From: Vitellaria paradoxa
Taxonomy: Eukaryota > Streptophyta > Magnoliopsida > Ericales > Sapotaceae
Assembly (NCBI GenBank): GCA_019916065.1
Contig: CM034240.1
Location: 40,636,561-40,700,560, forward strand
Direction: 5' to 3'
DNA: 64,000 nt
The translations under genes were made by a program, and so were the position numbers. Shown piece after piece: positions 12,125 to 23,110 of the stretch (positions are counted from its first letter, which is position 1; every line of letters begins with the position of its first letter). A model generated the notes under the pieces. The model worked only from the letters and a program-made list of their open reading frames with translations, ran no database searches and had not been told where the DNA came from.

Positions 12125-15100
12125 ATGGCAGTCGCCTCTCTTCTGATGATTCTTAAAGTGCTGATGTTCTTAATATTCGGTGGCTGGGTTTCACTATGGC
12201 TTCTTAAGCCCACAGAATTATGGACAAAGAAATGGAAAGGAGCAGAAGAAAGAGCAACGACTACAGTGTTCAGTTACAATGGTACACACATATATATATA
12301 TATATATCTGCATGCTGCCAGAATTCCCTTTTCAGGTATATGTATATATAATTTTCACCAAGGGTTATACTCTGCAGGACTTGATTTTGCTGTGTATACA
12401 TTTCCACTTATTGCTGTGGCTATAATTGGATACATTTACCTGGAATTGAAACCAAAGGAACCAAGAAGAAGGTAAGAATATACTTTATTTATTTATTATT
12501 ATTATTATTATTTTGTTAGAATCCAATTGTTTCTGGACATTTCACATTACTTTTCTGTTGAATTTGGATGAGACAGACAAGCGAGGAGTTCAGCACATTC
12601 TCTCTCAAATCCAGTCATTGTCAGCAGCTATGTGGGTATTCTTTCAGCCATTGAGATTCTAGCTGTATTTCTCTTCATCCTCCTCCTGGTATGGACATTC
12701 TATTGCCGAATCTCTAATGATTTCCAGGAGATGACGCCAGTCAAAAACCTGAAACTGAACTTGTGAGTACGAGTTTTACCATTCCAATTATTCATTGAAG
12801 ATATTCAATTTCTAGTAAAGTCATTCCAATTATTCATCGAAGATATTCAATTTCTAGCGTTGAGTCACCAATTGTTTCAAAATCTTAAATTGTTAAGAAA
12901 TGGATATAAGAATATATATCAAATTATATCAACACTTCTCCTCACATTCAACCTTAATTTGCACATGGATGTGAAGCAGAGATAAGAAAATCAAATCAAA
13001 TAAGGTGCACAACAATAAATGAGGGATAATTAGATTTGAACCCAAACCTCCTAGAAGTAGACCTCTGATACCATGTTAAATCATTAATTATCTCAAAAAC
13101 TAAATAGGTCCAATAATGCATATCAATCTACTTGAGCATGTACCATTCCAATCATTCATTGAAGATACTGGGGAAGATATTCAATTTTTACCATTCCAAT
13201 CACTGTGGAGTTTTTTTTTTTTTTTTGAAGCTGCAATCGCTGTGGAGATTGAACAGGAAGAATTAACCGTTTTTTCAGGTGGCAGTACAAGTTTTCGAGG
13301 GTGGCAACTAGGTTTGGTCTTCTAGCAGAAGCCTGTCTGGCGCTGCTTCTTCTTCCCATCTGAGAGGTCTGGCCATTTTTCGAGCACTTGGAATCCAGTT
13401 CGAAGCTTCAGTCAGGTACCATGTCTGGCTTGGGACTTCAATGATATTTTTCGCAACCTTACACGGTGCAGGCACCTTCTTCGTCTGGGGTGTCAAACAC
13501 CGCATTAAGAGTCAGGTAATTCTATTCCCTTGTATTCTTTCCCTCCAAAATGATGAATAATTGTTAAAAATTGTCTCACATCAATCTATCAAAAAGGTCA
13601 TTCCCTGTAGAAGGGATGGACTTCCTTATTTTAATACCTAGGTCGAGACTCTCTCTTATATGTAGTCAGGATTCTTTACATGGTATCAGAGTGAACTACA
13701 GTGTCTCAAGTCTATGCGGCCAGCATGAGAGTTTGAGATTTGTGGGTAATATATATACATATATAATTTTTTTTTCTTTTTTTACTTGGCAACAGATGTG
13801 GAATTGGCAGAAAACAGGCAGGATTTACCTTGCTGGTGAGATTGCTCTTGTGACAGGGCTAGTCATCTGGATCACTTCTCTTCCACAGATAAGAAGAAAA
13901 CAGTTTGAAATTTTCTACTACACACACCATCTGTACATAGTCTTCTTAGTGTTCTTCTTGTTCCATGGTGGGGATAGGCACTTCTACATGGTTTTCCCCG
14001 GGATTTTTCTGTTCAGCATTGATAAGCTACTCCGGATCATTCAGTCTAGACCCGAAACTTGCATTCTCTCTGCACGAATCTTCCCCTGCAAAGCCATAGA
14101 GCTTATTCTGCCCAAAGACCCAAGTAAGTTTTCAAGTTCATCACAAGATTTATGTGAAGGATAATCGACCAGTCACAACTGTCCAACCTCCACCGTTGAT
14201 CTATGTGGGTTCAAGGGCGGACTCCGGATTTTCGTTAAGGGCCCCAGTGCATTTATGAAATTACACAAAAATTCCTTTGATCAAGAAGTGAGAAAGAGCG
14301 TCAGGGCTGGGAGGGTGCAACTATCAGTAGTATTATTCTCATCATAAATATTAATCAAAAGACTAGAAATAACTCATGTACCTAAATTTTTGGGTCAATT
14401 TCAGGATTGAAGTATACACCAACCAGTGTGATATTCATGAAAGTACCAAGCATATCTAACCTACAGTGGCACTCATTCAGTATATCTTCTAGCTCTAGTG
14501 TTGATGATCACACCATGTCTGTAATAATCAAATGTGAAGGATGGTGGACTAGCTCTCTCCACAACATAATACAAACTGTGGGGGAGTCAGATGGTACTAA
14601 AATGAAGTGTGTCCCAGTTGCAATTGAAGGTCCTTATGGACCTTCTTCACTGGACTTCCTCAGGTGCATAAAAACCTCGAACACAAACTTTTCAGTCAGA
14701 AATAGTAAATTTTAATCAAATTTCTGCTTATTGGTTTTTATTTATTTTTGTTAAAATTGTTTGCAGGTATGACAGTCTGCTCCTGGTCGCAGGAGGAATA
14801 GGGATAACCCCATTTCGGAGCATTTTACAGGAAATTGAGTTTGCCCAAAGTAGTGGTAAAAAGAGGTTTTCAGCACAAATGCAGCTTATTTATGTTACAA
14901 AGAAATCCCAAGATATATGTCTTCTGGACTCAGTTGTGCCATTGCTGATGAACCAGACAGCAGAACAGTTCCATCTGAAACTAAAAGTGTTCGTGACTCA
15001 AGAACAATCCGGCTCAACTGTACAAGAACTACTGACTCAGTTTTCCCAGTTTGAAACAGTAAATTTTGACACACGATGTTCAAATTATTCCACTCATGGA

Positions 15101-15892
15101 CCCGAGAATTTGCTCTGGATGGCTGCCATTGTTGGGTTCTGTTCAATTATGTTTGTCGTTGTTCTTGGGTGCTTCAACCACGCGTTTCTTCGTCCTCCTA
15201 AGGCGGCCTCCAAGGAGAAATATCCCTCTTGGGAAGTTGATCTGTTTCTCATCTGTTCTTTTGCTACAACTATCCGTGTGTGGTGCAGTGGTGGGTATTA
15301 TTCTGAGATGGAGAAAGCTGAAGAAGGAGACTCCAACAGGCTCCCAAAAGCACAGCAAAGAAATCAAGCCAAGTTCCCTGGAAACAAGCCATGCTCTAGA
15401 AGAGCATGAGATTCATTATGGAAGAAGGCCTAATTTTCAAGGTAATATTTACAACCATTTTTTTTCCCTTTTCCTAACCCATTATATATACAACATTCGA
15501 GGATGAACCTAAGCACAATGGTAAAATTGTTCCTTTGCAACCTGAAGATCATGAGTCCAATGCTCGAAAATAATCTTCCCAGTTATTGGGGTAAAAATGC
15601 ATATATTGTCTCTCTCAAACCCGCACAGACAGGAGTCTCGTGCAATAGCCACCCTTATTGAATTAGGCATTCGATGAATTTTATCTTCTCGTGTGTGGTG
15701 AATTGTGCAGATGTACTTTCCCAGTTTACAAACCAAACTGGGGGGTCTGATGTTGGGGTGTTGGTGTGTGGACCTGAAGGAATGAAAGAGTCAGTAGCTT
15801 CTCTGTGCCAACTGAGTTCTCAAGGTATCAGAATTGGAGCTCAAAAAAAGAAGCCTTACTTCAATTTCCATCCTCTTAATTTCACACTCTAG
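12125..15892 (+). CDS. Ferric-chelate reductase (FRO family), eight exons, two frameshifts
   Basis: Exons are 12125-12281, 12378-12471, 12577-12762, 13279-13515, 13796-14123, 14405-14663, 14767-15441 and 15711-15892, all GT-AG. About 705 aa would result, the family's normal size. FRO proteins move electrons from NAD(P)H through FAD and two hemes across the plasma membrane to reduce Fe(III) chelates. Visible parts: an N-terminal membrane helix; heme-type histidines in YHVWLG, LHGAG, YYTHHLY and FHGGD; FAD-binding motif WHSFSISSSSS (the family usually has HPFS/T); VEGPYGP-like IEGPYGPSS; nucleotide-binding AGGIGITPFRSIL; C-terminal VLVCGPEGMKESVA; and the end NFHPLNFTL. Two defects: a one-base deletion near 13360 turns LLLPILRGL into LLLPI-stop, and a one-base insertion near 15275 breaks TTIVCGAVVGIIL. 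No other stop is seen. It is either a young pseudogene or a good gene with assembly errors. Confidence 0.9.
12781..12857. repeat. 42-bp tandem repeat in FRO intron 3
   Basis: 'attccaattattcattgaa' plus the following bases occurs at 12781 and again at 12823, offset 42. A third, partly internally repeated copy lies at 13144-13198, just before exon 4. The segment between may be an insertion that split the array. Confidence 0.8.
12858..13135 (-). mobile_element. TRIM-like LTR/PBS remnant in FRO intron 3
   Basis: Read on the minus strand, '...ttaaca' is followed by TGGTATCAGAGGT (complement of 13061-13073), the binding site for initiator methionine tRNA used by Copia and TRIM elements. The sequence lies between copies of the 42-bp repeat. 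No coding sequence or second LTR is clear, and the boundaries are approximate. Confidence 0.5.
13572..13760 (+). mobile_element. TRIM-like short LTR plus primer-binding site in FRO intron 4
   Basis: A 109-bp segment, 13572-13680, starts TGTCTCACATC and ends TTTACA, and is followed directly by TGGTATCAGAGTG (13681-13693), the initiator-Met tRNA primer-binding site. This is the 5' LTR-PBS layout of a terminal-repeat retrotransposon in miniature. The 3' half is not seen, so it is truncated. Confidence 0.6.
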
Positions 15893-16234
15893 GGGAGTAT
15901 CTCAGTCTCTGGGGAATTCCTGGAGATAATTATCTGTAAGTGAAAGTAAGTTCATATATATAGTTGGCTATGAATCTTTAAAATAATAACCCTGCCCTTT
16001 GATTTCGCCAAGGTGTGTATATTTATCATTGTAAAGATGTTTTGCATTTGGAATGACAAGAATTATTGCCTTAGCACACCCAGTTCAGAGCTCAGAAGGG
16101 AAAAACACGCGCACCAAATTTGTTCAATTGGGGAAGTCAAGTTTGATTTGGCTAGGACCAAGCAATAGTCCTTTTTTTCCGTGTTTTTGTCGTCTCAAGC
16201 CAACCCAATTTAGATAATTGCTTAAAAACCACTA

Positions 16235-16392
16235 AGGGTTGGTTTGGAACCACAACAAAACTCAAAAAATCTTAAAAAATTTCAAAAATTTTTAAATCCC
16301 TCCAATCACATTTTATCACTTATCATTTTTACATCACATCAATCTCATCCATTAATTTTTTTTTTATTTTTTTTGAGACTCCAAAACGCCCC
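16235..16392 (+). repeat. Family-D MITE-like repeat
   Basis: It begins 'gggttggtttggaacc' and ends 'gagactccaaaacgcccc', so the ends are inverted (TTTGGA and TCCAAA). The core 'aatcacattttatcactta' plus 'tttttacatcacatc' matches other copies near 1396, 2474, 20925, 26391, 30147 and 50190, and reversed copies near 37391 and 45241. Confidence 0.6.
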
Positions 16393-17359
16393 CTAAATTT
16401 GGGCCCCACAACTCTCAACTCTAATCATGATAGACTAACAATATCTTAAATCCCAAATTGTTTAAGACAGAAAATTTTAAAAAAATGTGCAGGGACAGGT
16501 GAGGCATATGGAGCTACATTTTGTTAATAGCAAGAATGAGACGAGCATAAGGTACATACTGATAGTAGTGTTGCCGCACTGTTACAAAAACGAACATAAC
16601 TTTTATTTATAAACTCAAAAAAATGCATCAGTTATATATTAATAATCATAAAAATTTATAAAGAAATAGACCTCTGTACAAAAGATTATGTCAGGTCAAA
16701 ATTATTCCAAAAATATGGATAGCAAAGGTGAAACTAATTGGATTAATTTAAAAATATTTTTCTGGGTAAATTGATACAAATAAAAATTATCATTTTATCA
16801 CTAGATTAGTTTAAGATGAACAACCTTTGACCAGTGAAGGCACTACTTACCACTTTTGAGTTAACCCAATTAACCCCTGTTATTCAGGAATATGATTAAG
16901 CATATATGTTCTTCTTTCCCCAATTTTTTTTTTTTTTATATATTTTATTTTACTTTGGAGAGGGATGGGTCTGCAGCAGTGTCGTTATCCTTGAATTGTC
17001 AAGCCAATTGATTAATCGAATTTATGAACCATTTATCAACAACAAAACATGGAGCAAGTCAACTGGTTTGAGGATTAGGAATAAGTTACAGCCAACAAAA
17101 CACGCAACTATCACCATCATCTAGCCACTACCCAAACGCTGGCTCGTATTATATGAATCACTTATAGTTTATTAAATCTTTCATGATGGCGCTCAGAATC
17201 TTTTGGTATTAATCCTCCATCTGTTCTAATGTAAAATATTTTTTAAAAAATATATTTAGTCACGTCTTTAATTTTTTTTTTGAAATATAATTAAAAATAT
17301 TTTACATTAAGAAAATCGGGACCTTAAATTTTGTTTGTTTTAATATTTTCATTTTTAAA

Positions 17360-17545
17360 TTTTTTTTTTTAACTTTGATTTCTAAAAACTTATGCTCATC
17401 TAGAAAATTAGTCAGCTTTTCAGTTTCTGAGTTCTGGCTACTTAATTTTTTTGTTGACTTTTTCTAAAATAATTAATTTTATCTTCTTACGTTTTAAATA
17501 AGGGCAAAAATATTAAATTAATAAAAAGTTCAAAAAAAAAAAAAC
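17360..17545 (-). repeat. Family-E AT-rich repeat
   Basis: It shares the order 'gtcagctttt', 'aatttttttgttgactttt', 'ttttaaataagggcaaaaatat' with repeats at 45420-46735 and 53255-53520. Non-coding; ends not exact. Confidence 0.4.
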
Positions 17546-18290
17546 AAAGAAAAAAAAACTGACAACCTATTTAATACCACATACTCTGCTAGAATTTATC
17601 AAACACGTAAAAATTTTTAACATCCTCTAAGTTTTCTTTAATTGTTACAAGTTTTTATCGAGCATTTAATTTCTCGCAAAAATGATATATGATAACACTA
17701 TAATAAAAGTCGTAAAAAGTCAAAATTTTTTTTATTTTACCAAACCAACCTAAGTTAATTCACACAACTAATATTATATGTTTTTAAGTCCGTGCAAACA
17801 ACTACTACTACTACAATGCACCCTTTCTCACCAAACAATATATACATATATATATATATATATATGGTGAGAAATCATTTCAGGAATTTATGGATGAGTT
17901 TGATGGCAATACATAATTAAAAAAAAAAATGATGAACGGTCATAAAAAATAAAATATATCTAAATCGAAAAACTTAAACTCTTTATTCAAGTTAGTCAGA
18001 ATTTCTAAGACACAGATAAGAATGTTACACAAAATAAAATAGAAAAGCCTTGCTTCTAATCAAAATATTCTACATCATAATGTAAGTAAAAATTATGTAC
18101 AGACAAGACAAAACTAATATATATATGTATGTGTGTGTATGGATGTATGTCACTGTGATAGAAAATTAAAAATAAAATTCAAGAGGCATACCAAAATTTC
18201 TCAAGCTCAAGAAAAAGAAGAAAATAAGAGAATGAAGAAAAAGAAAAGAACAGTGGGGAAAAAAAGAACCGCGCGAAGATGGTGATGGAT

Positions 18291-20276
18291 TCAAACCATA
18301 ATCTGTGGCGGTGACACCTCGCCGCCACCGCGTTCCGCTAATTCCGACAACAAAACCCGTGGCACGGTGGCAGCCGCCTCGCCACCTATTAAAATCGCCA
18401 CAACATCGCTCATTGTCGGCCGATGAAGAGGGTCCGGGTGGCAACAGACCAATCCGAGCTTCAACAGAGCCTCCATCTCTTCCACCTCGTACTCCCCGCT
18501 AATCCTTTGGTCCGCAGACTCCCACAGCTTCCCCTCCGCTGTACTTCTCCCTCACCCAGTCGATCAACACCACCTCCTCCTCCCTCTCCGCCGACGTCTC
18601 TATCGGCCTCCGCCCGCACGCCACCTCCAACACCACCACCCCAAAGCTGTACACGTCGCTCGCCGCCGTCGGGGCGGATACCGTCGCCAGTTCCGGCGCC
18701 AAGTACCCAAGCGTCCCCACCACCCGCGTCGTGTTAGGAACCTCACCGTGGGAATACAGCTTCGCGAGCCCGAAATCTCCCAACCTACCTCTCATATCAT
18801 TGTCCAGCAAAACGTTACTGGACTTGATGTCTCTGTGGACGACCACCTGCTCCCACCCGCTGTGGAGGTAGTTCAAGCCCTCAGCGACGTCGGCGAGAAC
18901 TCTCCGACGACCTTTCCCAATTCATTAATTTTGGGGGCTTATCGAAAATCCATCGATTGAGACTCCCATTGGGCATGTAATCGTAAACTAACATCAATTC
19001 GTTGCCCTTTCGACACCAACCCCGCATCTGGACCAAGTTCTTGTGTTGAAGCCTACCCATGCTGGATATCTCCGCCATGAATTCTCTGAGGCCTTGCTTC
19101 GAATCGTGACTCACACACTTCACGGCGACTAAGTCGGTGTTGTTGTTGGGTAAAGTTCCTTTGTACACTTTACCAAACCCTCCAGCCCCAAGTAGCTCGT
19201 CTTTCGAGAACCCATTGGTGGCTTGACTAAGTTCTTCGTATGAGAATCGATGCGGCCAGTATTCGAGCTCCCAATCTTCAATCTCATCGTCGTCTTCCTC
19301 TCTTTTCATCTTGTTCTTTCGCCAAAACCAGTAACCGACAGTTAAGCAGAGGATGAGAATGAAAACGGAGCCGATTGTAATACCGGTAATTGCTCCTGGA
19401 GACAACGAAGACGACGACGTTTTGAGCGAAAAAACAGGCAAATTTGTGGTGTTGATGTCTCTGGCAACACCGGTGTCACTGAAGCTCCATGCTAAGATCC
19501 TCTGTGGCTCGATCCAAGTAGTCTTCGACGCAGAGAATCCAACGTACATTTCGGATGATACGTAGTTCGCTATCACTGGATCTTTGTATGTCAGCAGGGG
19601 TCTGGCTGGTCGAGACATTCCGGCGGGGGCAATTGTGACGCTGATTTCGAATTCAGACCCGTTGAATTCGATCCAAGCGTGGATGTTCTGACCGCTTCGC
19701 ATATTTACAGAGACGAAATCGCCGCTGGAGTCGTAGTACCCGGCTTCTTCCGTCACCGTCGATTCGATGTTGTTTAGGTCGATCCCGACGTGATTGTCGC
19801 TTGGGTCCTTAAATTCCGTGTTTCGGCCGGTGTCGAACTCGACTGGCGAAGAGCGGGGCGACGGTGGGAACGGTGGCGTTTGAGAAGATGCCTAAGTACT
19901 GACCCGACAGAGCGCCGGGGGTGTCGGTGGAGTTCGAAAGCGCGAAGACCAAGCCGAAGCCGGGGCTTGAACTGATCTGCGGCAAGTCGGAGAAGACGAA
20001 CGAGGTCGAGAACGAGGAAATGGCGGTGGAATTCGAACTTGGTCTCATCTGAACTCGAGATCGGTAAAAGGCTCGGCCAATGGACATCGGGTTGGAGTCG
20101 TTGGTGAGGCGGATCACCGATGAATCCACCCGAGCGTCGTCGATGAGGTCGATGAAATCGGTGGCGGTTGCATTGAAGGAATTGAAGAGAAAGTCAACGG
20201 CAGTAACGGAAGGCAAAATTGTTAGGTGAACAAGGAAGAGCAACAGTGAAATCGGCCGGTTAGACGCCGCTGACAT
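18291..20276 (-). CDS. L-type lectin-domain receptor kinase (LecRK), three frameshifts
   Basis: This is an intronless gene, as usual for the family, of about 660 aa. The ATG at 20276 gives a clear signal peptide ([18 protein letters not shown] then PSVTA); an in-frame ATG at 20336 is less likely. A legume-lectin domain follows ([64 protein letters not shown]). A membrane helix ([19 protein letters not shown]) leads to a kinase domain with P-loop [16 protein letters not shown] lysine, [18 protein letters not shown] and APE. The juxtamembrane [15 protein letters not shown] resembles the LecRK-S.1 subgroup, an impression from memory. Three single-base insertions, near 19844 (before VEFD), 18910 (before [11 protein letters not shown]) and 18516 (before ADQRISGEY), each shift the frame. 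Correcting them gives one continuous family-typical protein with no other stop. The coding sequence is far more GC-rich than its surroundings. The family senses external ligands at the plasma membrane. Confidence 0.92.
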
Positions 20277-20572
20277 AGTCCGGTGCCCGCCTCCGCATCG
20301 CCGGCGGTGGCGGAGACCGGAGAAAACGGACGGCATGTCTGCGTGGGCTGGTGTTTGGTGATACGGATCCTGTGTCTATGATGTCTCCGGCTTAACGAAT
20401 TTTCTATCCATTCTTCCGACAGCGTGGCTGGTAATCCAGTCAGCCACTGAGATTTGAATTTTCCACCGTTCGCTTCAGATTACCATTACCAAACTACTTT
20501 TCTTCCTTGAAAAGAAAAAAATAATAAAAAACTTTTTTTAACCTTTTGCATGGGAAGGTTGCGCAAATGCCG

Positions 20573-20920
20573 CTTGGAGTGTTAAAAAAAATTAAAAATT
20601 AACAAAAATAATTTTTTTTTTACAATTTGAAATGTAAAAAGTTATTTTAAAATAATGATGGGATATTTATGTTTAATTTGATATAAAATTATTACACGTG
20701 ACAAAATTTTAGTATAGAATCTTAAAAATTTGTAGAATTTTCTAAAATTTTTTTGGGTCAATTCAACTTTTCAAAATTTAGCAAAATCTGTTAGAACACA
20801 CTATAATAAGTTGTTCTAATAGATTTTGACAAATCTTTTAAAAAAGTTGAAATTTTTGAGAGTTTGAGTTTCAACTTTTGAAGTTTTTGAGAATTTTTTG
20901 AAGTTGGTTGGAGCTACAAA
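20573..20920 (+). mobile_element. Family-C MITE, copy 1
   Basis: It begins 'gcttggagtgttaaaaa' and ends 'ttttttgaagttggttggag'. It aligns along its length with 50632-50984 (shared 'attaaaaattaacaaaa', 'gtaaaaagttatttt', 'gattttgaca', 'ttggttggagct'). Non-coding and AT-rich, lying in the lectin kinase upstream region. Confidence 0.65.
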
Positions 20921-20924
20921 TGAA

Positions 20925-21065
20925 ACAAATTTTTATTATAAGTTTTTAAAAAGCTTTAAAAAAATTTTCAACATTTTTTAATCAAATTTTATCATATGTT
21001 ACTTTTATATAATTTTAACACTAATTTTTTGATTTTTTTTATTTTTTAAAAACTCCAAATGGTCC
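20925..21065 (+). repeat. Family-D MITE-like repeat
   Basis: The core 'taatcaaattttatcatat' then 'gttacttttatataatttt' and the end 'aaaactccaaatggtcct' match the other family-D copies. It directly abuts the family-C copy. Confidence 0.6.
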
Positions 21066-21251
21066 TATTTTAAGTATTTTTATTTAAAAAAATTGAATAA
21101 CATTATTAAAACTAGGAAAAAAGATAAATTTTGACAAAACGAGGTCTTAACGATCTTTTAAAAAGTTAGGGAAATTATTTTTTTAAATTAATTATAACAA
21201 AATACTTGATTAAAATACATGTTATTCAATTTGTGTGTGATTTATATATAG

Positions 21252-21410
21252 TGTATGTTTAGAGTGATAAAAAGTGACAAAAAAATGAGATAAAGTAAGA
21301 AAAGTTATGAGTTTGTAATACATGTAGTGAAATAAAAAAGTTGATAGTGATAGAAGTTTTTAGAAGTTTATAAATTTTTTTTTTTTTTTTTTTTTGAGAT
21401 ACCAAACGGT
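21252..21410 (+). repeat. Family-A MITE-like repeat
   Basis: It begins 'gtatgtttagagtgataaaa', continues 'atgagataaagtaag' and 'gtttgtaatacatgtagtg', and ends 'gagataccaaacggtacc'. The same order of motifs recurs at 27566 and 29377 (same strand) and at 24970, 26061, 37248 and 51032 (opposite strand). Confidence 0.65.
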
Positions 21411-21888
21411 ACCATACTAATATAGATAGGAGAACAACCACAAAAAAAACTATTATAAAGATAAAAATAAATGAAGTGTACACAATTACTTTATTATACA
21501 TCTTTTAATTTATATTGAATTTTAATTTTTATTCTTTATTAATGTGAAAATATGATATTATAAAAATGTCATTGATTAAATTTTATTTTCTTCCCATTTC
21601 ATCATGTCCAACCATGAGTAAATGAATGAATTTTGGCCTTTATTTTCTTCTCTTCACAGCACAACTCTCTCTCTCTCTCTCTCTCTCATCCAAATCAAGT
21701 GTGAATAAAGAATGAGAGCATATAATTACCTTCGATTAGATTTATTTGAGTGTGAAAATTGTTAAATCAATTCAATGACGAATCTCTTTCTCTCACATCC
21801 AAAGCAAGTGTGATTTAAGAATGAGTAAATATAATTACTTTTGATTAGATAAGTTTAATTTTGAGTTTAAAAATTATTAGTTTAATTC

Positions 21889-22070
21889 AATGACAGATTC
21901 AGAATTTAATATAATAGTGGGCTAGAAAAATTATGAACAAAGAGTTATCAACAATTTTTTAATTTTTTTAAAGTTTTAAAAAGTATTCAAAATTTTTATT
22001 AAGATAATATTAAATCTTTAAGCATTTTTAGAAACTTGCTGTCTCCTCTGCTCTGGATCCATCTTTGATC
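21889..22070. mobile_element. MITE related to the 7156-7342 element
   Basis: The left end 'caatgacagattcagaattt' matches the left end of 7156-7342, and the right end 'tctggatccatctttg' is its imperfect inverted partner. Non-coding. Confidence 0.5.
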
Positions 22071-22279
22071 CGATCAGATCGGTTCAATATTTATAAATTT
22101 TAGGATTTAATTATTTTTATGTATTCGATCAAATAAATTAGCACAAAATCCGAAGAAGTTCAAATGATTAAAAAAAATTAAATTAAATTTGTAACATAAG
22201 CTATTTTAACAAACCATTTTTTAATTCTTTTAAAAATTATAATTTACAAGCCCATCCATTATGATAAATAGTAGGTCAT

Positions 22280-22312
<33 letters not shown>
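22280..22312. repeat. (AAT)n microsatellite
   Basis: An uninterrupted ATA/AAT trinucleotide run, about 10 units. Confidence 0.8.
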
Positions 22313-22317
<5 letters not shown>

Positions 22318-22373
22318 GAAAAAAAAAAACAAATATCAAAAGTCCTCCCAAACTACGAGGAGAAAGCGACACG

Positions 22374-23110
22374 GGGGCGTTTGAACGAAACAATTACCCA
22401 TTTTTTATTTTTGAACATTTACCAAATCAACAACTTTTGTCACTTTTCTACTTCGTTATAATAATTTTTTCACTCAAAAGTTATTTAAAATTACCAAAAG
22501 TTGTTAAAGTTTGTCAAAAATATTAAAATTACCAAAGGTTACAAAAAACTTTACCAAACACTCAAAAATTACAAAAAGTTACTGAAAATTACTAAAAATT
22601 GCAATTACCCATTTTTTATTTTTAAACATTTGCCAAATCACCAACTTTTGTCACTTTTCTACTCCGTTATAATAATTTTTTTCATTCAAAAGTTATTAAA
22701 AATTACCAAAAATTGTTAAAATGTGTTAAAAATATTAAAATTACCAAAGGTTACAAAAAAAACTTACCAAACACTTAAAAGTTACAAAAAGTTACTGAAA
22801 ATTACTAAAAATTACTACTTATTTTACCAAACACACCAAAAATTGTCCTCAAGGGTTAGTCCGAATAGCTTGTGGGTATGCTCTCCACAAAAATCATATG
22901 GGTTCAATTCTTGACTTAAGTAGGGTGAGCGTGAAAGACAGTGTACATGTCTCCGATTTACCTATCAGCTACAATAAATAAATAAATATAATAAATCAAT
23001 GAGGACTTTAGATTATCAAAAAAAAAAAACATACCAAAAATTATAATTAATAAATTTTAATAAAAAAAATACCAAAAATTACTTAAAAAATGTGCTTTCA
23101 AACGTCCTCC
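22374..23110. mobile_element. Family-B non-autonomous DNA transposon with internal duplication
   Basis: The ends GGGGGCGTTTGAACG and (reverse complement of the right end) GGAGGACGTTTGAAAG are inverted repeats. The body is built of 'attaccaaa' and 'aaaattac' motifs. A 211-bp internal tandem duplication lies at 22392-22602 and 22603-22813 (both start 'aattacccattttttattt'). A tRNA-like SINE sits inside at 22848-22990. A shorter relative is at 51938-52283. Confidence 0.6.
22848..22990 (+). mobile_element. SINE-like tRNA-derived insert
   Basis: Contains a box A-like 'tagcttgtgggta' and a good box B 'GGGTTCAATTC' about 45 bases apart, followed by 'gtgagcgtgaaagacagtg' and an AATA-rich tail. The sequence is unlike the family-B element around it. 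It is a different family from the 260-bp SINE. Ends are approximate and no target duplication is certain. Confidence 0.5.

Larger units (their letters stand above)
15893..18290. other. Intergenic between FRO and the lectin kinase
   Basis: The genes are convergent, with their 3' ends facing each other. No gene lies between. The stretch holds a family-D MITE at 16235-16392, a family-E repeat at about 17360-17545, and a (TA)n run near 17841-17864. Confidence 0.6.

Noticed and set aside
14213..14345. Possible MITE in FRO intron 5 ('agggcggactccgga')
   Set aside because: Only one end resembles the GCGGA-type termini; no partner end or target duplication was found.
22392..22813. CRISPR-like direct repeats
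   Set aside because: This is one 211-bp tandem duplication in a plant transposon; there are no short repeats with unique spacers.
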